NCBI GenBank assembly: GCA_937892665.1
Contig: CALBJF010000208.1
Coordinates: 1-9,204 of the forward strand
Direction of reading: 5' to 3'
DNA from: an uncultured euryarchaeote
GTDB lineage: Archaea > Thermoplasmatota > Poseidoniia > Poseidoniales > Poseidoniaceae
DNA length: 9,204 bases
Shown here piece after piece: positions 1-8,500 of the stretch (the stretch's first letter is position 1; each line of letters starts with the position of its first letter). A program made the position numbers and the translations under genes. The notes under the pieces were generated by a model, which saw only the letters and a list, made by a program, of their open reading frames with translations, was not told the origin of the DNA and made no database searches.

Positions 1-1647
1 AATGATTTGTTTTGCTGAACGTGTTGCGCCCTCTCTACCATTGATGATGTTTACATCATATCCGAGACCACAGATCATGTGAGCAATATTGTATGTGAAT
101 GAGTCCAGGTTATCGATAAGCAAAACAGAATCTTGTTTGAATTCTTTTGTAAAGATGGCGTTTGAACTCGGGGTTGATTTCAAATCCCCTTCAATTGGGA
201 GAGAATGGACTGAGAGATCCCCGCGCGGAATGGAGAGGCGATCATCATCCATCCAACCACAAGACCTCAATAATGCGTTTGCCTTCCATTTCGCTTCAGC
301 AACTTCGGATTTTGGATTCGATTCAATCGTAATCCCTCCTCCTGCAGTGACTTTCGCATTCCATCCATTAGTATCCTTTTTCAATTCTGCAGTTCGAATC
401 ATAATGTTCCAAGAAGACATGTTTGTTGTTGTTTCAAACCATCCCAATGATCCTGTCCAGAATGATCTCGGCTGCTTTTCTAATTCATCGATTGCAGCGC
501 AGACCACAGTTCTAGGGCAACCGGTAATCGAGCCACCGGGAAAAACCGCTTGAAAAGCATCAAATGCATCAAGGCCATCTTTCATTTGTCCTTGAACACG
601 AGTAACAAGATGCTGAACCTCGGCATATGTTTCGACATCGAATCTTTCAATCCATATTTGGTTCGGTTTTGCAATCCCTCCAACATCGTTACGCATGAGG
701 TCGACAAGCATTCTGTGTTCTGCACGTTCTTTGCGATCGGAAATCATATCTTCTCGTAACAGTAATTCCTCTGCAAGCGATGCTCCTCTTGGCCGGGTTC
801 CTTTGATTGGAGCAGTTGTTATGACGTCTCCTTTCGTAGAAAGTAGAGATTCAGGAGATGCGCATATAAGTGCTAAATCTTCGTCCTTAACATGAACAAA
901 ACCAGAGAACGGCGCCGGATTTGAAGCCACGGAATGGCACAGTATATCCCACGGTTTAGATGCAACAGGCCCCTCCCAAGTCCTTCCATAGTTTAGTTGA
1001 TACAGTTGTCCGTCTTTGATTGCTGAATGTATTGTCGCTACAATTTGTTCATGTTCTTCATCGGTGCAATTTGAAAATGGAAAACGAGAAGCCTTCACTG
1101 ATGGAACAATTTCAATTGCTTCATGATTTGAAAGAGATGCAACTGCCAAATTCCTCCAGTGTTCATCTGTTGAGTAAGGTTTCATCACATCAGTCTCTTT
1201 GCAATGAACAATACACTTGTCAATTCTCCATAAAATGGAAAGAAGTTCATTCTCTTTTGGCGGGTGTTGCAATCCAATAGGCTGTGTCCATTGCACTAAA
1301 TCATATGAGAAGGCACCAGTCCAAAATGGACCAGATATTGGCACCGTAGCCAGATGCTGATCGAATACAACGTGCTCTTTTGGACAAAAGTATCGAAGGA
1401 TTTCTGATATTGTAGTTGAAGTAAATGCATCTCCTACTTCCCACGAATGTCCATTCCATTGTTGTAATTCAGCGGTTAATGTTGATGATTCAGCCAATCT
1501 GATTTCACCATTCAACGGGGAATGAAGAGGCATTGTAGGGGTAGTTATGGTTGAAGGCTGTCGAATAATAATTCGAGTTGTACTGGGCCCACAGAGAAGA
1601 GAAAATGTAGCAAGGTGGCTTTTTGGGCCTGAAGAAAGCAACATCAT
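1..1647 (-). CDS. pabB: Aminodeoxychorismate synthase, PabB-PabA fusion (partial, C-terminus beyond window)
   Basis: This enzyme makes 4-amino-4-deoxychorismate from chorismate and glutamine, the first step of p-aminobenzoate synthesis in the cytoplasm. Numbering is from the ATG at 1647; 549 codons are visible. The PabB domain (about 1-465) shows GAFSYDL (111-117), YQLN (216-219), NPAPF (243-247), SPES (264-267), PIKGTRPRG (280-288), EHRMLVDLMRND (310-321), VQHLVT (344-349), FPGGSITGCPR (369-379), NIMIRT (414-419) and AGGGI (435-439). Lys282 in PIKGT is the residue typical of PabB; anthranilate synthase TrpE usually has PIAGT. A linker of about 40 residues leads to a glutamine amidotransferase domain starting LLIDNLDSFTYNI (509-521). 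Its catalytic Cys and His lie outside the window. The domain order (synthase, then amidotransferase) is that of TrpEG fusions and the reverse of plant and Streptomyces PabA-PabB fusions. The start is uncertain: ATG 1647 is the first ATG, but the PabB fold normally has about 30 residues before the MLLSSG strand, so TTG at 1704 or 1689 is possible. No clear Shine-Dalgarno sequence is seen. Anthranilate synthase is the less likely alternative. Confidence 0.9.
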   Translation of the reverse strand, partial: MMLLSSGPKSHLATFSLLCGPSTTRIIIRQPSTITTPTMPLHSPLNGEIRLAESSTLTAELQQWNGHSWEVGDAFTSTTISEILRYFCPKEHVVFDQHLATVPISGPFWTGAFSYDLVQWTQPIGLQHPPKENELLSILWRIDKCIVHCKETDVMKPYSTDEHWRNLAVASLSNHEAIEIVPSVKASRFPFSNCTDEEHEQIVATIHSAIKDGQLYQLNYGRTWEGPVASKPWDILCHSVASNPAPFSGFVHVKDEDLALICASPESLLSTKGDVITTAPIKGTRPRGASLAEELLLREDMISDRKERAEHRMLVDLMRNDVGGIAKPNQIWIERFDVETYAEVQHLVTRVQGQMKDGLDAFDAFQAVFPGGSITGCPRTVVCAAIDELEKQPRSFWTGSLGWFETTTNMSSWNIMIRTAELKKDTNGWNAKVTAGGGITIESNPKSEVAEAKWKANALLRSCGWMDDDRLSIPRGDLSVHSLPIEGDLKSTPSSNAIFTKEFKQDSVLLIDNLDSFTYNIAHMICGLGYDVNIINGREGATRSAKQII

Positions 1648-1734
1648 TTCATCTGGAGAGCCAAATTCAGAGGCGTCTTTTCCGAGCAATCCTTGAGATT
1701 GCAATGAATTCCGTAAGGAAAGAAGAGGCTCGAT
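1648..1734 (-). other. Stop-free interval between pabC and pabBA, possible N-terminal extension of PabBA
   Basis: These 29 codons lie in the PabBA frame directly after the pabC TGA and contain no stop codon. They read as a plausible protein segment (IEPLLSLRNSLQSQGLL at its start), with ordinary codons for this genome. The interval has no ATG or GTG in frame, only TTG at 1704-1702 and 1689-1687. E. coli PabB has roughly 33 residues before the strand that aligns with the first ATG here, so part of this interval is probably translated. I see no promoter or terminator in it. Confidence 0.5.
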
Positions 1735-2505
1735 TCACTTCACCCCCGTCCATGAGGAAGCATCATCTTCGAGGCGTGCTATTGCATTTCTACACAAATC
1801 TGTCAATCGTGTAGTCCCATCTCCAATTTCTTCGCCATTAATCGATTCAATTGTTGAGGCACCAAGTCCACTTCCTAGCACAACACATTCGATACAACGC
1901 GCAACCATACGTTCGTTGAGTTTCCCCCTTTGAACAGGGAACCCAGAGGATTTTAGTTCTGGTAAAATCGAATGCAGTGTAATTCCATCAACTGCTTGGG
2001 TGGATGAACTGTACCAAACAGTACCATCCTCATCGAGTAAAATTGGTGAGCCCCGATCGCCATCAGTAACGGCGAAATCATGAACAAATAAGGCAACATC
2101 AACTCCGGAGTCCTCTGCTTTTTGTTTCGCTTCATAATACGCATCCCACGCTGCGTGTTTTGTTCCTGCGACTCGCTTAGGCCACAATTTCGCTGAGACC
2201 GTGATTGCATCACATGCTTCGTTTCTTGTAGCATATGCACGGTTGGAGATATTCCATGCACCCTTGGAAGTGTATTCAATACGTACAAGCCCATCTTGGA
2301 ATTCAGATTCCATTGCCATAAGTCGGTCTAGGACATTCTGTTTCCATTCACTCGATAAGTCGATTTTAAGTTTCTTAGCATGCTCCTGAAAACGAACTGA
2401 ATGCTGATCAAAGAGAAACAACCCTCGCTCTTTTGAATATCTGAGAGTCGTAAAAACAGCGGAACGGGGAGGTCGCTGCATACTGCTCACATCATGACCT
2501 GTCAT
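1735..2505 (-). CDS. pabC: Class IV aminotransferase family protein, probable 4-amino-4-deoxychorismate lyase
   Basis: The protein is 256 residues, close to the usual PabC length of about 270. The fold-type IV PLP enzyme pattern is visible: FTTLR near the N-terminus (18-22), DQHSVRF (33-39) with Arg38 at the usual PLP-phosphate position, Lys116 in GTKHAAWDAY as the likely Schiff-base lysine, VTDGDRGSPILLDEDG (146-161) in place of the usual VTEGxxSNIFxxxDG, and DGITLHSIL (173-181) matching the GITRxxVL motif. In PabC this chemistry splits aminodeoxychorismate into p-aminobenzoate and pyruvate. The family also contains branched-chain and D-amino-acid transaminases, so the assignment rests mainly on the PabBA gene immediately downstream. 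Asp148 sits where most members have the Glu that contacts the PLP ring nitrogen. The start may be ATG 2505 or ATG 2481 (Met9); an AGGA directly abuts ATG 2505, too close for a normal ribosome binding site. It begins 24 bases after the giant gene's stop, suggesting cotranscription. Confidence 0.8.
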   Translation of the reverse strand: MTGHDVSSMQRPPRSAVFTTLRYSKERGLFLFDQHSVRFQEHAKKLKIDLSSEWKQNVLDRLMAMESEFQDGLVRIEYTSKGAWNISNRAYATRNEACDAITVSAKLWPKRVAGTKHAAWDAYYEAKQKAEDSGVDVALFVHDFAVTDGDRGSPILLDEDGTVWYSSSTQAVDGITLHSILPELKSSGFPVQRGKLNERMVARCIECVVLGSGLGASTIESINGEEIGDGTTRLTDLCRNAIARLEDDASSWTGVK

Positions 2506-2529
2506 TCCTATGACTTGAGCATCACGGTA

Positions 2530-5500
2530 TCAGAGGAGATCGTCCAGGAAAGAGGTATCAATACCTGGGCTTGGAGAGTTTTGTTTGGTTCCAATATTCA
2601 AATCACTCAGTAAATCATTGTCAATAGGCGCTCTCACTGGGTTCATCACCGGCCTTGGAGCAACGTACTCTTGTCGATCAAGCGGTTGATTTTGGATGCG
2701 ATCTGCAGCTTGGAAGAGAGAACCAGTTTCTACAGGAGGTGGTGGTGGTACACTTGCATCCGGCGGTGAATTCCATGCTTCATCTTCTCCAAGCCCCCAA
2801 GTAGCAGTTTGAATTTCCCACTGCTTATCCTTCTGTGATTTCTTTCCTCGGCCACGTACGATTGCTACGAGTAGAATCAATGAGACAAAGACAAGTCCTG
2901 CAGCTAGCAGGTTCGGTGTTGTAAGCAGAGATTGGAAGTCTGTTCCATCATTTGAATCATCACCGTCTACAACTCCATTTTCAACTGCGTTAATCATCAA
3001 AGCATCTACAGATTGACGAACTTGATTGTCATCAAATGTTGTAACAGAAACGTACCAAGCAGATTTGTTGTTTAGTTCAGTAAAGACAGTTGAGGTGATG
3101 ACGAATGAGTTCGCTGTTAGTGTATCTCCGACAAATATAGCATCTGAGATATCCATGAAATCTTCATTGGAGATATGAATTTGGTATCCTTCAACACCGA
3201 AATCATTTGTGAGATTCCATGTTACCAAGATATCAGTTTCTGCAACCCATGCTAAGGTGATTCCATCGATTGTCGGGAGATAATTACCTGGATCGGTAAT
3301 TCCATCGTCAACAGATTGAGATGAAACAACAGTCAAATCAGTCTTGTGTGCATTGGCAGAAGAATCGACAGCAACGACAGCAACCCATGTTTCCAGTCCT
3401 GGGAGTACAGGGACATCGCCGGCAATAATCGTTAGAATTAGTGGAAACTCGGGGAGCCTGTCAAGAGTCATAATTGGGACGTTTGGCCCATCAGATCCTA
3501 CACCGACGCTTGTGAATGACCATGATGCAGCATACACTTCGTATTGGTAAATATCGCTTGCAGTTGAGAGTCCGAATTCCAAATCAAGAGCTGAACCATC
3601 ATCCATAGGACGGTCGCTGAGTACAATCTCATCAAGACGTGGAGGAGGGGTGGTGTCTTCTATGTTGTTGATTGGAATAACGCTCGCTGATAACAATGAA
3701 TCAACATAGACGTTTCCTTGCAAATCATGGACGGTCACGGTTACGAAGAGTTCGATTCCTGGTTGAATCAATTGTGGCGTATCTGCAGATGAGAATTCGT
3801 TTGTTTGCGAAGCATCTCCATACAATGCAGTATTCAATGTTAATTCAATTGGATTCTTGTCTTCATCAATCCATTGCTTGTCGATAGAGATACAACCACA
3901 GGTTGCAGGGTCGTCTCCAAAGGCATTCCATAGGTAGGAAATATCATCAACAGGTTTGTCGGCTGCCCACACGATGTAATGACTGAAATCATCAGCAGAA
4001 GAAATTGACCAAACAACATCGATTGCAGTTCCGTCATCATTTGCATGATCGAATGCTTGAATATTCTCAATTCGAGAAGGAGGCATTGAGGCTCCATCTG
4101 AATTGTCAAGCGGTGTTGCTTGAACGATGTTCACATCATTTAATTCAGCGTTCAACCACGTGTCATATGCTACGACACCGATGTAATATTCGAGACCGTC
4201 AACGAGAGGTAAATCGTCCAGTTGCGATACAATCGTTGTGTTCTCTTGACACGAATTGACCACTGTTGCTGCTGAGAATCCAGCGACTGAAGTTGGAGGT
4301 GTTACGAAGACAACACCTGTGATCATGTAGACTGTGTAGAAAGCACAATCCTCTGCATCGCTCGGGTCCCATCCGATGGTAATTCTTCCACCTTCATCTT
4401 CAGGCGTATCTATTGCCCAGACATTTTCAAGTTTAGCAGGAGCCTGTCCATCATCTATCCCGCCAGTTGGCACGACTGGGCCGATGATTGTTGCATTCAT
4501 GATGTCTTCTTGTCCACTGATGTCAACACAAGTGAATCCGAGCCAATACGGCTTGCCAGCATCAAGATTGAGAATCGTTAGGTTTCCTTCTGTAGGCATT
4601 ACAGTGTAAGCAACAGACAACCCCAGGATATCGTTCATGGCTTGTGTCGATGTATAGATTCGAGTTTCGAGAAGATCCAGAGCCGAACATCGAGCCCATT
4701 CAGTCTCTAAGTCCCCTTCTACGCCCCCGTCAAGTGGTTGAGCAGAAGCCCACTCTGGTGGAGTCGGTACCTCGTTACTGGTTGTAACTGGCCCCATAAC
4801 TTGACTCGGTAATCCAAAGCGACCGTTATCGTATTCAACGACGACAAGAGCATAATATTCAACACCATCAACAAGAGGTACACCGTTGGCAGTTGTTACA
4901 TCAACCTTGAGTCGACTGTGAAGTGATTCTGTCTTGTCGATGATTCTTCCAGCAAGATCGATATCAGTTGGTAGAGAAGCCCACGGACCTTCGTTGACAT
5001 AGACGAGATACCGATTGAAATCCGGGTCATGAACAAGAGACCATTCGACGGTTAATGCTCCACCGCCATCATCAGGCCGGTCGTAAACATCTTCGATTTC
5101 AACAGGCGTATCCTTTCGTATCCAATCATAGATGAGTCGAACTTCGATTGTTCCGTTGCTTGGTGCTACGAGTTTAATCGGAACAATACGTGTTCCGTTG
5201 ATTAACTGACCATTATTGATGGCCAATTGGAGGCTGTTTTCAACGCCAGTTGTGTTATCAAGTTCCAGTACAGCATCATACCTGAGTGTACTCGATTGAG
5301 CCCATACTGCTGCGTTTGAGACAGGAGATGTCATCACAAGTGGAACAGTTTGGAATAAGAGTCCGTGTACGCCTGCTGTTCCAACAGAACTGTTGAGGGG
5401 TACAGGATTGTCTTGAGTAACAAGGTCGATTTGAAGTCCTGGATGAGTCATATCAGTGATTTCCATGTATTGTGAATTGAATCCAATATTGAGCGGATCT

Positions 5501-8500
5501 GCATATCGTACGCTAATCGTTTCCATTTCGTTAAATGCAGTAGCTGGCGTCCACCCTCTCAAGCCTGAATCAGATGTTGTCAGCCAGAAACCATTTGCAC
5601 CAACTGCAACATTGGTTGGGTTTTGTACGATTGCTGATTTGAGCATTGAATGCGTACTCTGGGCTTCGATAATTGCCATTCCAGATGCTCCCACGACCAT
5701 CAAGTGTGCACCATCACTGTCCATCCGGTAGATTGGCCAAGAAGGGAGTTCAAAGCTAGCAAGGCCGTCTTCAAATTCTTCGGTTAATCCGTTGTAATGG
5801 ACCAATGGACCAACATCAGTGGCGATGTGTAGGCCAGCATAATCAGCCGCTACAGATGTGATGTAATTAGAAGGGAGTTGATCAAAGCGATGCGTAGCAG
5901 CAACAGAGTTTGATGATGTATCGATGACTGAAAGGCCAGGTCGTTCAGTTCCAGCTCCATCATGACCGAGAATCAACCATGTACCCATTTGACTGGTTGT
6001 GTAGGTTTCAATAGACCATACAGAATTTCCAAGTAAACCATCAGCGGTCGTGTTCGTGCTCATTGCACCAGTCGTAGGAATGTACTGCGTGAGACCGGCT
6101 GGACTTGCGATGTAGAGTGTGTTTGAGATATATCTGATATCTTCTATATTGGAAGTAGGTAGCCCATCTGAGGCTGTTAACGGATTATCCCAGTCATTTG
6201 TTGTTAGATTCCAACGACCGATTCCGTTTTGTGTTGCAATATAGACATGGGAATTTGAGAAGGCGAACCCTTGAATATTATCCGAAGGAAGCCCGGATAG
6301 AAGTTGACCACTGGTGAACTGCTGTGTTGCAACATCAAACATCTGAACACCAGCAGCAGTTGAGAACGTGCCGAGTAATCCGACAAAGAGTGTTGATACG
6401 CTGCCTGATTGGTACAAAGCGATACCATCCTGACTGTTGTGGACCGCTCCGTTCTTCCTTTGCAATACGTTCGTAGTCGTGTCAAGTGTATACATTCCAC
6501 CAGTTTGAGTCGTAATGTAAATCATTGTTCCTTCCATGAGCATAGAATTGACTTGGTTATTGAAGGAGAGAGACCATCCTTCGTTCCAATCGATTCCTCC
6601 ACTGGAGTTGAATGTCCCCTGCAGAATACCGCCTGAACCAGCACCAGGATTGTTTCCGACTACTGTAACCGAGTATGTAGAAACCCATATCCGAGATCCG
6701 TCACTTACCATTGCTTCGATGTTCCCACTCACTAAGGCAGGTAACTCAAATTCAGTATTCAGCCCAGTGGCACTGAGCGTGTCGACGTGAGAGTAACCGC
6801 TTGCACCTCCAGCTTGCCCAATGAGCCATTCATTTCCGCTGTATTTGATCGAGGTAACTGCAGTTCCTACGGATTGTACACTTGCTTGACCAGAAATCGG
6901 TCCAAGTGTTGAGATTGCTGCAAAACCTCCATTGTCATCATAACCGATTAACAATTTACCATTTGCATAACTGAACGCATCAAGCCACACAGGGTCAGTA
7001 GGAATTCCATTTCCGTTGGATGTTATCTCAGCAATCCATGCTGATTGTGCAGTATCGTATTTCGAAATTGGTAGGTCATCATCATCGTAGCCGACGTATA
7101 GTGTATCTGATGGATCACAAGCAACCGCAGCAACTCGGCCACTCTTGAGAACAGAGGTGGTAAACGAACCTACGACAGTTGTGTTTGCGAGATCGATATA
7201 TGTAACGCCACCATTGTTATTGAATAATCCAACATAGAGGTAAGAACCACATGTGTTCATTGAGATAGGGTAGCCGTTTGGTATTCCATTTTGACCAGTG
7301 GTGTATGTTGTCCATGTACCAGATGAATCGAGTTGACCGATTGTACCTCGTTGGAATCCGCCCCAGCCTGCGAAGCTTGCTGAACCTACAACTAAGGTAC
7401 TTCCATCTGTCCAAAGTTCACCAATCCAGTCTCCCATTGCACTTGGTAGGCCATTACCTGACGTCCATGCTGTTTCCCACTGGAAAGAAGACTCGTTGAA
7501 TCGTTCAACACCGTCTTCGGTGGCAAACAGAATCAGGCCATCATATTCGATAATCTCACGAACTGGGAAAGAAAGTGTATCCCATGAACCTAGTTTCGTT
7601 CCGCTTGGACTGTAGACTTCAAGGCCTATTTCTCCCCAAGAAATCCACGTGTGTCCAGTCGATGAATTGAATGCAGTAACCCGATCCACAGCGCCTTCAG
7701 GCAAAACCGATGTATTCCAAGTCTGCGAGATTAAGTCGTACTGGGCGATTCCCCCGCTTCCTTCTTGATTCCACCATTGTCCAGATACAACGCTTGCAAG
7801 AAGCGTGTCTCCAACAATGGTCATGCCGACCATATCGCCGCCATTTTCGTTGACCTCTGAACCTGCGTCAAGCGGTGTGATAGCAGTGAAGTTCCCTACG
7901 TCAATACCGTAGACACTGTCGCTTGAAACTCCTTGATGGTAATACATTGTGTATCCGTACATTGTCAGATCATATGGGTCGCCGTTACCGACGTAAAGGC
8001 TGTTTGAAACTTCGATGTCATAGACTTCAGCACCTGTTGTTGTGTTAATTAATTGAAAACCGTCTTCTCCACCAATCCAAATAAGTCCTGGTCTGATGTC
8101 CTCAATCATGCCAGTAACGTATTCGTTTCCATCATCGAGAACGTTATCCTGAGTCCAAGTTGTTAGCCATTGGCTGTTTGCGATATCCCATCGAGCAACA
8201 CCAACGCTTCTCAGTCCGATGTAGGCAATGTCGTCGATAATTTCTACGATTGCGTTCTCTGTTGAAGATCCAGCATCCCATTCTCCAACAACGCTGAAGG
8301 ATGATTTTTCGATGAGTCCTACGCCTGAGAAGGTCCCTCCAAAGACAGTAGTGCTGTTGACACCGACTGCGTATGTAGCCCAGTTCGGCATGCCATCATA
8401 GACGTTGAGACAATCAGCAATATTCCCTGATAAGTCGTATTTACATACGCCGATATTCGTTCCAGACCACATCGCATTTCCATCGAGCACGTAATCGAAA

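Noticed and set aside
89..1280. Several plus-strand open frames of 66-154 codons in the left part
   Set aside because: They are antisense to the pabBA frame, which carries strong conserved motifs throughout; none has recognisable domains.
1..1647. Anthranilate synthase (TrpEG) as the identity of the fused enzyme
   Set aside because: The domain order fits, but the PIKGT lysine and the adjacent PabC-like gene favour aminodeoxychorismate synthase. The alternative is kept only as a minor possibility.
1735..1737. Selenocysteine or programmed readthrough at the pabC TGA
   Set aside because: PabC has a complete fold and normal length before the TGA, and nothing seen in the sequence supports recoding; a TTG or ATG restart is simpler.
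1953..2294. Minus-strand 113-codon frame inside pabC
   Set aside because: It is an out-of-frame shadow of pabC, whose own frame carries the PLP-enzyme motifs.
2738..2753. Short GGT tandem run
   Set aside because: It is the antisense of a proline codon run in the cytoplasmic tail, too short to be a meaningful DNA repeat.
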